Origin: Arcuatula senhousia
Lineage: Eukaryota; Mollusca; Bivalvia; Mytilida; Mytilidae
NCBI GenBank assembly: GCA_963971305.1
Contig: OZ020306.1
Span: forward strand, 63,213,022 to 63,277,021
Direction of reading: 5' to 3'
Length of the DNA: 64,000 bases
Shown piece after piece: positions 21,196 to 34,217 of this stretch (the first letter of the stretch is position 1; each line of letters opens with the position of its first letter). Below the pieces are notes generated by a model. The model searched no databases. It was not told the DNA's origin and saw only the letters and a program-made list of their open reading frames with translations. Position numbers and translations under genes: made by a program.

Positions 21196-22115
21196 TAACA
21201 CAAGGTAATCTTGTTTGTATAGGTGTTAATTTAACTAATCATAGAGATAAAGTTCCCTTGCAAATTAATCTAAAGTTTACCAGAGTTCACCAGAGTCATG
21301 CAACTCAAGGTCAGGGATTGTCAGAATAAATCTGCAGTAGTAGAAAATACTTTTTACAGATTATACTATTCCTACAATTTAAGATTTTTCCTTCATATGA
21401 TCTACTTGGGGTATTGGCAGACTTGTCAGGTATTTTTCTTATTCAATATGTTTCCCACTTTGGTACCACCTATATTTGCAGCAATTTGCCGACTTCTATT
21501 TTTACTGTATTTGACCTAAAATGCTGTATTGTAAGTTCTTGATTATTGGCTATGTTTTAAGTAGCCAATTTTTGATATCACAGAACTAACCATATTCAGC
21601 TATATTTTTATGCCTTGTCTATGGGGCATATAGTGGGGGATCTGTTTGTCTATCAATTAGCCTGTCTGTCCAAATTTTTATGGAAGTTATGACCCAAAAC
21701 GCTCATAGATAATGAACTAATTTTTGGTATGTGAGTTTACCATGATGAGTTACAGATCGAAATTGAGAAATGGAAGTTATGGCACTTTGAATTTAGAAAA
21801 TCCATTGCAATTTTATTTTCTACACTTTTTTATTGTTCCTTGTAGATAATAAACTGATCAAGTTTAGGTATTCATTTGTTTGACAAATTGTTACCAGTGA
21901 CTGAAATATGAGGCCGGTAGGGGACTATGTATTGTTTTGCAATACTCTCAGAATGCTTGTTTTCTAAAGTATCAAGATAGATTAATACTTTATCCATGGA
22001 ATTTCCAAAAATTTTGGTCAATCCTAGAAAATAATTAAATTTGAACTTTTGTGCCCTTTAAAAACATATTATGTAAGAATCTACTCATGAACCTTTATTT
22101 TATTTTAACAGGTTG
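21196..22115. other. No gene seen
   Basis: AT-rich sequence with short chance frames only (for example 21298-21519). GCCTTGTCTATGGGGCATATAG at about 21614 looks like the edge of another dispersed repeat. Confidence 0.45.
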
Positions 22116-22592
22116 GGCACAAGTCATCAATAATGTGGTGATCCCACAAAACTAGGTTATTCACGATTTTCCGGGAACATAATGTCCGCAAAAAGTGGGG
22201 TATACAACTTTGAGATCCAATTGCTTGTCTTATTCACAGAAGCGCATGATGTCGACCCCTGTGGTAGGTACATTTAACAACTTATATATTTTGTTACTTA
22301 TTTTAACTGGTGCTTGTACTTAGAAAGAAAGTGACAGTTCAGAACAAGCACCAGTTAAAATAAATAACAAAATATATAAGTTGTTTAAGCTGATATTTCA
22401 TACTGTATTTTGTTAAATTCTCTGAATAAAGTAAAACTATAAATATACCTACCACAGGGGTCGACATCATGCGCTTCTGTGAATAAGACAAGCAATTGGA
22501 TCTCAAAGTTGTATACCCCACTTTTCGCCGACATTTTGTTCCCGGAAAATCGTGAATAACCCAGTTTTGTGGGATCACCCCATTATTGATGA
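22116..22592. mobile_element. Large foldback (arms about 210-250 bp)
   Basis: The left arm from GTCATCAATAATG (about 22123) is mirrored by CATTATTGATGAC near 22592; inner parts AACTTATATATTTTGTTA and TAACAAAATATATAAGTT also pair. The right arm has about 65 extra bases. Each arm carries, on opposite strands, a 24-nt block between CACAG and GTAGGT (left 22240-22263) that would read EAHDVDPC in phase 1. It may be a foldback transposon or a local inverted duplication. Confidence 0.7.
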
Positions 22593-23465
22593 CATTTGCA
22601 GCGTAAAATCCTGTGTATGCCTCTTCATGTTCTGACTTTAACTCATATACAATATTAGTACTACTCTAATGATCCATTAAAGCAAGAACAGGACTCATAC
22701 CTTGTTCATTTAAAAGTTATGCATTTGCTCTTAATCTTTAATAATCATGCATTTTAATTTTAATTTTAAAAAATAAGTAGGCAGTTAAAAAAAATGAAAT
22801 TACTACTATTTCATTACATTAGTGATAATCAGAAAAAAGATGTTAAATTTAAGAGAATAGCTTTTTGTTCATTCTGATTTCATGCTTAAAACGTACAGAC
22901 CTTTTTCACTGAATGTCATGGGAACAATTCAGGTGTCTAGTTACCTCTTTACGGATGTGTAGTAGGAAACATAATTATTTGTTGGTTTGGCAGACATGTT
23001 TTGAAACACAAAATTAAGAAAGGTTGTTTTTTAATCGGACAGCAACTGTTCTGTTTAGCTGCCTTGTACAAATTCCGGATTATGTGCAAGTCTTGCTTTG
23101 TTGATGTAACTAAATGCAAACAGTGTTAACAAGCAATCAATATTGATTATCTTCCTTATTCTATCCAAAACAGTCTTATAAACCACACAGGAGGGTAATT
23201 ATATATTAGTTGTTGTTAGATCTTTGTTGATGGGTAACTTAAGTAAGCTTCTTATCTCTGGACTATGTTTTTATCAAGGTATCTCTTTCTTAAAGATGGA
23301 TGACGTTTTGAGGAGCTGTTACTCTTCTTATTTAAGAATACATGACTTTTAGTTGCCTAACTATTGTACCCTTGTAATATGATGTTTAATTTGTCACATT
23401 ATCAGTTTGTTTTGTTTGCTGTCTTTGGAGTCTCTTTAAGGCAGAAAAATTAATAATGTAAACCA
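22593..23465. other. No gene seen; possible decayed copy of microexon 1
   Basis: AT-rich intergenic sequence. At 23011-23050 ATTAAGAAAGGTTGTTTTTT and GACAGCAACTG resemble the core of the exon at 4821, giving KLRKVVF, a stop, then SDSN. The match is short and may be chance. Confidence 0.3.
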
Positions 23466-23605
23466 CTCATACATGTACATTTGACAAACTTTTTTTTCAA
23501 ATTTGCATTTGCTTGTTTTCTATACATTGGATTGGAACTTATAATTTTATATCACACCAAGTTCTTTTCTGGAAAAATACTGCCTATTGGTCATTTAGTG
23601 CAGCG
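23466..23605 (+). repeat. Dispersed repeat shared with 27930-28065
   Basis: Both places have GACAAACTTTTTTTTCAAAT, then TTGGATTGGAACTTA and CACCAAGTTCTTTT. The frames at 23481-23699 and 27865-28167 come from this repeat and are not supported as genes. Confidence 0.65.
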
Positions 23606-24548
23606 GTTTGACCAGGAAAAAAATGACTTTAATGGTCCGATAGAACACACACCTATATTGTATATCATTTTAAAGAGGAATATCTCTAGTTTCAGATAAA
23701 ACAGGTCGTCACATGTTTCTATTAGTCAAATTTGAAATATTTAAGGTCAAAAGTCACATAGTTGGAAAGTTCAAAATTCTATTTGTTTGCTTTGAAATTA
23801 CAGCTATAATATTTGTAATAAGTTATTGAATTTTAATAAGTCTTTAAAGTTAACAATTGAATTGAAGCTACAAAACATCTGCCTGAGTTTCAAAAAGTGA
23901 CGTTGAATGACGTTTTTTGCTGGCTCTAAGAAAATACATTAAAACAGATATATTTATTTTGGTTTTACCGTTTTTATTTTATTTTTTTGCTACTAAAATG
24001 CATATAAATCAAAATTCAGACTTTAAACCATCCTATAAAATAGGTTATGCATCGCTAAAACAAATGACAGTAACGTAGGGGGGCGTCCGAAAAATGTGGC
24101 TGCACACGAAAATGTCATGTTTTATGACCACTTTAATGCTAATTGACAATTGAATAACATATATTACACACAAAATTATAAGAACGTTACAAAGAATAAA
24201 CTATTTTACATTTATCCTAATAAATTGGTGAGAAGCAAAATTTAAGAAGTATTAAATCTCGAAGTGGTAAAAAGATAATCAAACAATCAGTAGACATCGA
24301 AGCTAAAAGCCCAAACACATCTTAGGTGCAATCTTAGCAGAAACTCCGGCTTGGACAAGAAATCGCTACGGAAGGGTGCACAGTAATCAGTTATCAGCGG
24401 AGAAAAATGATGAAAAGACAAATCTGCATGCATCTTAGGGATTTAAATCCTACATTAGTCTACTAGCAAATGGTGTCTTTCGTAATTGTTTACAATGCAA
24501 GGCTTACACATGCAAATGTTAGACTACCGGTTTGGGTGAAAATATCCA
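23606..24548. other. No gene seen
   Basis: AT-rich sequence without convincing frames, splice-bounded blocks or recognised repeats, ending at the RRS1-like pseudogene. Confidence 0.45.
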
Positions 24549-25060
24549 TTTGAAGACCAGTTTGAAAAACGGAAAAAGTAAAAACAAGAAAGAAATTTTA
24601 AGAATGAACTTCAGAGATTAAGAAATATTGCTACAGCACAACACACTAAAGTTCCTTGTGTGGGGCTAACACCTACAGACACACCATCAAACGATCACCT
24701 AGGAAAAGCCTTGGCAGTGGCAAAAAATAGGGAATTTACAGACTCATTACCTAAAGAAAAACCTTCAAAATTTACAGGCAAAAAGAGAAAGTTTGAGTCA
24801 AACCATGGTGATGTAAGGAAAGAAAACACAAAACAGTTAGACATTTTACAGAAAGTTTTAAACAAGACACCAACATTAGATGTTACAAAGGCTGTTAACA
24901 CACATATAATGGAAGAGCAGCATTCAGGGAATAAAAAAACAGAAAATGTCTAAAAAGAGTTGGAAAGGTGGAAAAGGAGGAAACAAAGGCAGTGCCAAAC
25001 AAGGAAAGAAGGGAAAAAATAAAGATGATAATGAAAAAAAAGGGTTACAAATGGAAATGG
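24549..25060 (+). pseudogene. RRS1-like ribosome biogenesis retropseudogene (partial)
   Basis: The translated sequence reads YPFEDQFEKRKK, stop, then NELQRLRNIATAQ, VGLTPTDTPSNDHLGKALAV, LPKEKPSKF and TGKKRKFESNHGD, closely resembling the carboxyl half of RRS1, a nucleolar protein of 60S subunit and 5S RNP assembly. Later TPTLDVTKAVN fits the conserved segment, and after a frameshift near 24945 KMSKKSWKGGKGGNKG matches the Lys/Gly-rich tail. The amino half is absent, a stop is present at about 24579, several residues are lost after ALAVAK, and there are no introns. These point to a truncated processed copy. Function is not expected. Confidence 0.8.
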
Positions 25061-25515
25061 CATATAGAAGTAATTAAATCAGCCAGCATTTGCAAAAACA
25101 CTGCAGTCCACTGTAATTTGAAAATATTTTGCCTTGCCCTTTTCACATGCATCAAAATTACATATAAACCATAACGCAGGAAACAAGTCGAGGAAAGTAG
25201 TCGTCTAAGAGATGATAGTTACAACTGGACTCGCGTGTACGTTGTTGTGTCTATATACGATCTATGATCGAACTATCAACGTCATCTTTTCACTGATTCA
25301 AGAAAAAGCCTAAGAAAAAGAACAAATTTACAGGGGATTCAATACATAATCGACATGCACTTTCTTATTGACTTATTTTTATTTGGCTGGTTGATGTACT
25401 GAGATGATCACCTTAGCATCCCTAATTTACTATCACAAATCCGTTGTGTTTTGTGTAACTACCGGACCCAAAGATCGCAATTGAAAACCTTTAAACCTGG
25501 TTTAACCCACCATTT
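25061..25515. other. No gene seen
   Basis: 3' flank of the RRS1-like copy. A weak inverted match (GATGATAGTT near 25212, AACTATCAACGTCATC near 25270) is the only structure noted. Confidence 0.4.
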
Positions 25516-25518
25516 CTT

Positions 25519-25660
25519 TTGAAATGCCTCTACCAAGTCAGGCCCATTGCGATCTTCAATTTTTTCGCTATGTATTCCTTGTTTTGTTTCGTCTTATGGA
25601 CATACGAGATTGATTCTCCAAGTTCGGTAATTTTGTTATTACCTTTATTGACGATATATT
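25519..25660 (+). repeat. Dispersed repeat, 3' UTR-like segment of a retroelement
   Basis: GAAATGCCTCTACCAAGTCA, then GAGATTGATTCTCCAAGTTC and TTTTGTTATTACCTTTATT, align with 56513-56645, which lies in the 3' part of a Penelope-like insertion. A shorter match is at about 42264-42295. The frame 25519-25830 is repeat-derived. Confidence 0.6.
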
Positions 25661-28285
25661 TGTTTAGTCTGGTGATGTGTTTTAAGCAAATATTTAGGAT
25701 TTCAATTGCACTAATTGTGCACCTTTGCATCCTGTTTTGTTTCTTTATTCATATAGAACAGACGTCTTACAATCACCTCTTGCCAAGTAGACTAGCTTTC
25801 TTTTTTACTTTTTACACTGAACAATTCTAGATTTGGTGACTTCCTCCATTTCATCAGCCCCAAAAGACTTGAGATAAAATACACAACGGATTCTGGGAAG
25901 TCTGCCCCAGATTTAGATCAACACTCACTGAAGACATTCAACAAAGCTCTAGATCTATGATGAACATGATGACTTCAACTTTTCCTTCCTGTGTAGCAAT
26001 ATTCCGCCTGCTCCCGCTTATGGCGTTTGCTATTAGCAGTGCGACGGGTGTGCTATAGCAAGCATAAATCGCTTACTCTTCCTGAGCACCCTATCTCTTT
26101 ACGTTGTTGATTGCTATTCAGTTATTTTTGTATTTTTGTGTTTTCGTGTTGTGTGGTGTTTGTTTCTTCGTGCTGTTTTCAATCGTTTTTACTGGTTCAT
26201 ATTCCCCTAATGGTATAGCTTCTTAGTTTCAAACACCATTTAAAGAAAGGAGATATACTTGTAATGGCTTCGTTTTCTAGGGATCAACGCTCGTCAAATG
26301 CTTTTCTAGTTGCCCGCGGAAAACATTAAACAAAACTATGCAGAGTCTGTTCTTAATAAAGTTTACTACATGTAGTATATATTCTTGTAAAAGCAGATGG
26401 GAGCACATCCAAAATATTGAAACATTTTAAGATCACTAATTGATATCTTTATCCCTCTTCACTCCATACAAACTAAAATACATGCATTATGCGATCTTTT
26501 TTTGATAACAAAATCCACAGAATATAAACAAATGAATGTACGCGTGGACCTCAAACATCCGGCGACTTTCGTTGGTTGGTCATAAGATATTTTTGCAAAG
26601 GAACTTTTTCTAATTGAGTCAAAAACTCTATACATTTGTATGTACATATTTGTATTCGAATGTTGTAATGTTTGTTTAACCCTTTACAAGAGCCCCTGTG
26701 ACCAAACTTGAATAGACGAGACCTCAAGGACGAGACACACTTCAAGTGAATCAAACATCGTGCATTTGGGTACAATTTTAATATTTTTGCATGAAAATTC
26801 GCTTGGATGAAATTCGACATTCAAATGGACGCACTCCATCTGCACTTGCTCAGCTAATAAATGAGGCGAATTCGATGAGAATTGCAGTTTGCGTTTTTCT
26901 ACCTTATATTTTCATACATTAAGAATATGATATCGTGTATAAAAAAAACTCCTGGACGTTCTACCTCGAGCGTTCTACAAATTCATGTTCAAGTTTTGTT
27001 TTTAGATTTGAATTATTTGAAAGATGTAATTCGAATATCAAAATTGCTCAAAAAGATGTATTGTTACATTCTGTAGCGATAACCGTTTCTTTTTTGATGA
27101 TTCGTCGACGAAGTTTGATCGAGATATGAGTATCCAGGTCCGAAGAGATATCATGCAATGCGTAGTAGTCACTGACAAGTACATGTTTTTTTTATGACTG
27201 AATGACCATTTCTCTTGTAATTACGAACTTTTATTGTTTTGTCTTTTTTTAATAAGGAATTTAAGACTACTTTTCATTGTTCTGTTAATATATTTTTATT
27301 TTATTTTTTTCATAAATTTCTTTTTTAGTACAAAATAACTAAATTTTATTTAGTTTTTTACAGGCCAAATACGGAAAGACTTGGGTTTCCGAATTATATT
27401 TTGCAAAATTTGTTTATAAAATACGTAATAAAATCAACATTTCTGCACCGTTTTCAATAAAACTTTGCAGAATAGGTAAGTATATAATAACACAGAGTTC
27501 AAAGAGTTTTAAAGTTACAAAACACAAAAAACATTTTGATAGGAAGCAACTTTTTGTCTAACATGTGATAAAAAATGAGCGTTTTCAAAAGCATCGATTT
27601 TGATGAAAAACTCGAGTACAATCTGGCAAAATCTTTATCAACAGTAAGATAAAGGGTTATTCTTGATAATTTTGTCCATAATTTTGATTTTTTCATAAAA
27701 GAAATATTTGTTTTGAAACTTCAAACCAATGGAGGGATTTTTACAAAAATACACCACTGTTAAAAAAAGCGATTTTACCAAAAAAAATGCCCGAGACGAA
27801 TTCGTGACGACCCACTTAAAATCAAAACTAAATGGTTGTATAATATTCCCTAAAAAAATTAGCTGTGTGTTATGTCGGTACATTAAACTCCTTAAATAGA
27901 CGACTTTTTACCGATCAACCGCTGCACTATACATGTACTTTTGACAAACTTTTTTTTCAAATTTGTATTTGCTTGTTTGCTATTCATTGGATTGGAACTT
28001 ACATTTTTATATCACACCAAGTTCTTTTATGGAAAAATGCTGCCTATTGGTCATTTCTGAACTTTCAATTGATCTTTGATCCCTGTTGCATTCTAGCATC
28101 GTCAATAGGATTATTATTACAACTATATTTATCTAACGCCTTTTTATATATCTTAACATTAATATAGTTTCATTTACCTAGCCATTGTTCTATCATAATT
28201 CTTTTATTTGTTATATTATGAGTTTGTTGTGTTTGGAATCTATGGATGCTCTTTATGGCTTTTCTGACCCAGTAATTGTACAAGA
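25661..28285. other. Mostly unassigned AT-rich sequence
   Basis: Contains possible retroelement 3' UTR remnants near 26030-26210 (GCTTACTCTTCCTGAGCACC) and the dispersed repeat at 27930-28065. No frame in this span has recognisable protein similarity or coding-like composition. Confidence 0.4.
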
Positions 28286-28317
28286 TTAAAGAGTCTTAAA
28301 ATCTTGTCTTAATGGAA

Positions 28318-28991
28318 AGTTCCAAATTGTCAAAGTGACTATTTCAAAACTGTCCAATTTGACATTCAACCACACATGAGAGTGATCATTGGACAATGGA
28401 TGTTGGAAGTATGCGATGATTTAAATTGTGATGAAAACTTATTCGCTTTGTCTATGAACTATGTTGATCGTTTTTTGACCACAGTTGACCTTCAAATATC
28501 GAGATTACAACTGTTAGGAGCTGTTGCACTTTTTCTGGCATCAAAATTTTCGGAAACCTCTCATATTTTAGCAGAAAAGCTAGTCATTTTGACAGATAAT
28601 ACATATTCACTAGATGAACTTAAAACTTTGGAGCTACTGGTTTTAGATACACTGGAATGGAATCTGTCTGTTGTTACACCAAACAACTTTGTAGAGCAAG
28701 TACTTGCTAGTGCTAATTTAGACAAATCAATCAAAGATAAAGTATATAAGCACTCCCGAGTCTTAATAGATGTGTTTAAAAGATTATGAATTCATTATGA
28801 CCCCACCTTCCCTACTTCCTACAGCAAGCATTCAAGTCGCTTTAAAAGTATTGACTTTAACTGACGTAATTTTTAGCAAATCGGCATGTTATGTTAACCT
28901 TGATATGAACTCTTTGAAATCGTGCCAGGAACAAATCGAACAGACACGAGAGTTTCATCTGAAATCTGACCAGGAAAACCAAGCATCTTGA
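28318..28991 (+). pseudogene. Cyclin D retropseudogene, founder copy
   Basis: Intronless cyclin D sequence: VPNCQSDYFKTVQFDIQPHM, then VIIGQWMLEVCDD, SMNYVDRFL, LQLLGAVALFLASKFSE and LDTLEWNLSVVTP, covering most of the cyclin box that binds CDK4/6. The reading from 28376 hits a stop at 28787-28789 after LIDVFKRL, because two bases of a GTGTGT-like run seem lost; the next frame (28770-28991) resumes with CLKDYEFIMTPPSLL and ends QENQAS. A TAA breaks the sequence just upstream of VPNC, and the amino end is missing. This copy alone keeps the sequence upstream of 28420, so it is the founder of the five-unit array. Confidence 0.85.
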
Positions 28992-29659
28992 CAATAGCTT
29001 GCCACAATGTGCACATTGAAAACATTTCAATTACAAGAACAAGCTCTTTTAGTCTTAAAGTTACTGAAATCATTGTATAAATGTCGGTAATGTAGTTGTT
29101 AAATGCATTTATTCATCCCCTCACCAACGCTAGGGGACTGATGGGATTACCCAAGCACCGGCTTCAGCGTCAGTATCCACTTACAGAAGAATTGTTAAGG
29201 TCCATTCACAATTACTGCCAAGTGTCACATCAACCAAATTGGTATGGTTGATGCACCTAGTGATGCTAAGCACAATGCAAGCTTCAAATGCTGGCTGTGA
29301 CCTACATTTTTTGTACGAATCACAACTTACAAAATAATGGTTTAAGTCCATTCCCGCTTATTGACACTGCCACATCAACCATATTGGTAAGTTTAGGCAC
29401 CTAGTGATGATTAGCACAATGCATGCTTCAGATGCTGGCTGGCTAGTACAACTTCAACCAAATTGGTATGGTAGATGCATCAAGATGCATGGTTCAGATC
29501 CTGGCTGTGACCTTTTTCTGCATGGATGAGCACTTAAAATTTCAAAATTCAAGACAATTAAAATAGATATTTCGTTTATGTTACAATGTATCAAAGATGT
29601 ATTTACATACATACATCAACATCAACAAAATTAAATCTTGATTGTAAGTTAACTAAGTG

Positions 29660-30354
29660 GTTTTTATACGACCGCAATTTTTTTGCGATCGTATTATGTT
29701 GTGCGATGTCGTCGTCGTCGTTGTCGGCGTCATCTGTAGACACCTTGGTTTCCGTGCAATAACTTTAGTTGTAGTGAGCCAACTGTGATAAAATTTTGAT
29801 ATGATGTTTGTAACCACTACAGGAAGGTTGGTATTGCATTTGGGGTTTCTGGCCCCTACCGCTTTAGAAAAAAAGGCCAAAAGGAGCTAAAACGGGTGTA
29901 TTGACAAAACTGTTGTAGAAGGTTTATTATTCATTCGATTTTGAAAATTCTTTTTTTATTAAATTGCTCGTTAAATTCTGTCAACTAAATGTGTCAATGG
30001 TTTTGATGTATATTGTACCGTTACATTGCTACAGGGGGGCCAAAGACGGACTACGCCCAAAAAATCAACTTTTTTATTTGTGGACTGATTTTCAAAATCT
30101 TTTTTTCATTGGAATCCTTTTGAAAATACCTGCCTGCGTTTTTCAATCAGATTTGCAAGATCTCTTACTGTTTTTGAGATAATAGGAGTCGAAGGGGTAA
30201 AAACGTTATTTTATCAAGTTGTCAAGGCAAATGGTTTTACACGAGAAATTTAGCTGTAGTGGGCCAGCCAATTGCTATGAAGTTTTAATATAATGATTAT
30301 ATCCACTAAAGGAAGCTTTTTATTGCATTTGGTTTGTGGACATATTAGAAAAAT
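29660..30354 (+). repeat. Left part of TATACGACCGCAA element, unit 1
   Basis: Starts TTTTTATACGACCGCAA, has GTCGTCGTCGTCGTTGTCGG, and is cut off at the unit junction. It recurs at about 31594, 33526, 35456 and 37386. The full version in the last unit seems to run to about 39415, ending in TTGCGGTCGTAT, the complement of its start. The short frames in it (for example 29964-30182 and its repeats) are not genes. Confidence 0.75.
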
Positions 30355-30918
30355 TTTAAATTGTGATGAAAACTTATTCGCTTTGTCTATGAACTATGTT
30401 GATCGTTTTTTGACCACAGTTGACCTTCAAATATCGAGATTACAATTGTTAGGAGCTGTTGCACTTTTTCTGGCATCAAAATTTTCGGAAACCTCTCATA
30501 TTTTAGCAGAAAAGCTAATCATTTTGACAGATAATACATATTCACTAGATGAACTTAAAACTTTGGAGCTACTGGTTTTAGATACACTGGAATGGAATCT
30601 GTCTGTTGTTACACCAAACAACTTTGTAGAGCAAGTACTTGCTAGTGCTAATTTAGACAAATCAATCAAAGATAAAGTATATAAGCACTCCCGAGTCTTA
30701 ATAGATCTGTTTAAAAGATTATGAATTCATTATGACCCCACCTTCCCTACAGCAAGCATTCAAGTCGCTTTAAAAGTATTGACTTTAACTGATGTAATTT
30801 TTAGCAAATCGGCATGTTATGTTAACCTTGATATGAACTCTTTGAAATCGTGCCAGGAACAAATCGAACAGACACGAGAGTTTCATCTGAAATCTGACCA
30901 GGAATACCAAGCATCTTG
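30355..30918 (+). pseudogene. Cyclin D retropseudogene, copy 2
   Basis: Cyclin-box fragment from LNCDENLFALSMNYVDRF to the same early stop after LFKRL (frame 30293-30724 includes vector-like upstream repeat codons). It has the shared frameshift and, compared with the founder, a 7-bp loss in the CCTTCCCTAC tract at about 30748. V-to-L change at the last LIDL. Confidence 0.85.
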
Positions 30919-32287
30919 ACAATAGCTTGCCACAATGTGCACATTGAAAACATTTCAATTACAAGAACAAGCTCTTTTAGTCTTAAAGTTACTGAAATCA
31001 TTGTATAAATGTCGGTAATGTAGTTTTAAAATGCATTTATTCATCCCCTCACCAACGCTAGGGGACTGATGGGATTACCCAAGCACCGGCTTCAGCGTCA
31101 GTATCCACTTACAGAAGAATTGTTAAGGTCCATTCACAATTACTGCCAAGTGCCACATCAACCAAATTGGTATGGTTGATGCACCTAGTGATGCTAAGCA
31201 CAATGCAAGCTTCAAATGCTTGCTGTGACCTTCATTTTTTGTATGAATCACAACTTACAAAATAATGGTTTAAGTCCATTCCCGCTTATTGACACTGCCA
31301 CATCAACCATATTGGTATGCTTGAGGCACCTAGTGATGATTAGCACAATGCATGCTTCAGATGCTGGCAGGCTAGTACAACTTCAACCAAATTGGTATGG
31401 TAGATGCATCAAGATGCATGGTTCAGATCCTGGCTGTGACCTTTTTCTGCATGGATGAGCACTTAAAATTTCAAAATTCAAGACAATTAAAATAGATATT
31501 TCGTTTATGTAACAATGTATCAAAGATGTATTTACATACATACATCAACATCAACAAAATTAAATCTTGATTGTAAGTTAACTAAGTGGTTTTTATACGA
31601 CCGCAAATTTTTGCGATCGTATTATGTTGTGGCGATGTCGTCGTCGTCGTTGTCGGCGTCATCTGTAGACACCTTGGTTTCCGTGCAATAACTTTAGTTG
31701 TAGTGAGCCAACTGTGATAAAATTTTGATATGATGTTTGTAACCACTACAAAAAGGTTGGTATTGCATTTGGGGTTTCTGGCCCCTACCGCTTTAGAAAA
31801 AAAGGCTAAAAGGAGCTAAAACGGGTGTATTGACAAAACTGTTGTAGAAGGTTTATTATTCATTCGATTTTGAAAATTCTTTTTTTATTAAATTGCTCGT
31901 TAAATTCTGTCAACTAAATGTGTCAATGGTTTTGATGTATATTGTACCGTTACATTGCTACAGGGGGGGGGCCAAAGACGGACCACGCCCAAAAAATCAA
32001 CTTTTTTATTTGTGGACTGATTTTCAAAATCTTTTTTTCATTGGAATCCTTTTGAAAATACCTGCCTGCGTTTTTCAATCAGATTTGCAAGATCTCTTAC
32101 TGTTTTTGAGATAATAGGAGTCGAAGGGGTAAAAACGTTATTTTATCAAGTTTGTCAAGGCAAATGGTTTTACACAAGAAATTTAGCTGTAGTGGGCCAG
32201 CCAATTGCTATGAAGTTTTAATATAATGATTATATCCACTAAAGGAAGCTTTTTATTGCATTTGGTTAGTGGACATATTAGAAAAAT

Positions 32288-32851
32288 TTTAAATTGTGAT
32301 GAAAACTTATTCGCTTTGTCTATGAACTATGTTGATCGTTTTTTGACCACAGTTGACCTTCAAATATCGAGATTACAATTGTTAGGAGCTGTTGCACTTT
32401 TTCTGGCATCAAAATTTTCGGAAACCTCTCATATTTTAGCAGAAAAGCTAATCATTTTGACAGATAATACATATTCACTAGATGAACTTAAAACTTTGGA
32501 GCTACTGGTTTTAGATACACTGGAATGGAATCTGTCTGTTGTTACACCAAACAACTTTGTAGAGCAAGTACTTGCTAGTGCTAATTTAGACAAATCAATC
32601 AAAGATAAAGTATATAAGCACTCCCGAGTCTTAATAGATGTGTTTAAAAGATTATGAATTCATTATGACCCCACCTTCCCTACAGCAAGCATTCAAGTCG
32701 CTTTAAAAGGATTGACTTTAACTGATGTAATTTTTAGCAAATCGGCATGTTATGTTAACCTTGATATGAACTCTTTGAAATCGTGCCAGGAACAAATCGA
32801 ACAGACACGAGAGTTTCATCTGAAATCTGACCAGGAAAACAAAGCATCTTG
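32288..32851 (+). pseudogene. Cyclin D retropseudogene, copy 3
   Basis: Same fragment and same frameshift (frame 32226-32657). Differs from neighbours by isolated substitutions; shares the 7-bp loss with copies 2, 4 and 5. Confidence 0.85.
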
Positions 32852-34217
32852 ACAATAGCTTGCCACAATGTGCACATTGAAAACATTTCAATTACAAGAA
32901 CAAGTTCTTTTAGTCTTAAAGTTACTGAAATCATTGTATAAATGTCGGTAATGTAGTTTTTAAATGCATTTATTCATCCCCTCACCAACGCTAGGGGACT
33001 GATGGGATTACCCAAGCACCGGCTTCAGCGTCAGTATCCACTTACAGAAGAATTGTTAAGGTCCATTCACAATTACTGCCAAGTGCCACATCAACCAAAT
33101 TGGTATGGTTGATGCACCTAGTGATGCTAAGCACAATGCAAGCTTCAAATGCTGGCTGTGACCTACATTTTTTGTATGAATCACAACTTACAAAATAATG
33201 GTTTAAGTCCATTCCCGCTTATTGACACTGCCACATCAACCATATTGGTTTGGTTTAGGCACCTAGTGATGATTAGCACAATGCATGCTTCAGATGCTGG
33301 CAGGCTAGTACAACTTCAACCAAATTGGTATGGTAGATGCATCAAGATGCATGGTTCAGATCCTGGCTGTGACCTTTTTCTGCATGGATGAGCACTTATA
33401 ATTTCAAAATTCAAGACAATTAAAATAGATATTTCGTTTATGTTACAATGTATCAAAGATGTATTTACATACATACATCAACATCAACAAAATTAAATCT
33501 TGATTGTAAGTTAACTAAGTGGTTTTTATACGACCGCAAATTTTTGCGATCGTATTATGTTGTGGCGATGTCGTCGTCGTCGTTGTCGGCGTCATCTTTA
33601 GACACCTTGGTTTCCGTGCAATAACTTTAGTTGTAGTGAGCCAATTGTGATAAAATTTTGATATGATGTTTGTAACCACTACAGGAAGGTTGGTATTGCA
33701 TTTGGGGTTTCTGGCCCCTACCGCTTTAGAAAAAAAAGCCAAAAGGAGCTAAAACGGGTGTATTGACAAAACTGTTGTAGAAGGTTTATTATTCATTCGA
33801 TTTTGAAAATTCTTTTTTTATTAAATTGCTCGTTCAATTCTGTCAACTAAATGTGTCAATGGTTTTGATGTATATTGTACCGTTACATTGCTACAGGGGG
33901 ATTAAAGACGGACCACGCCCAAAAAATCAACTTTTTTATTTGTGGACTGATTTTCAAAATCTTTTTTTCATTGGAATCCTTTTGAAATTACCTGCCTGCG
34001 TTTTTCAATCAGATTTGCAAGATCTCTTACTGTTTTTGAGATAATAGGAGTCGAAGGGGTAAAAACGCTATTTTATGAAGTTTGTCAAGGCAAATGGTTT
34101 TACACAAGAAATTTAGCTGTAGTGGGCCAGCCAATTGCTATGAAGTTTTAATATAATGATTATATCCACTAAAGGAAGCTTTTTATTGCATTTGGTTTGT
34201 GGACATATTAGAAAAAT

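Noticed and set aside
23481..23699. Hydrophobic 72-residue frame, membrane-protein look
   Set aside because: Shares its sequence with 27930-28065 as a dispersed T-rich repeat; hydrophobicity follows from T-rich codons.
29964..30182. 72-residue frame repeated in every cyclin D unit
   Set aside because: Part of the TATACGACCGCAA dispersed element; differences between copies include frame-altering indels (G-run length near 30034 and 31963).
31216..31458. 80-residue frame repeated in the cyclin D units
   Set aside because: Arises from the 3' UTR-like repeat region; founder unit lacks the open frame.
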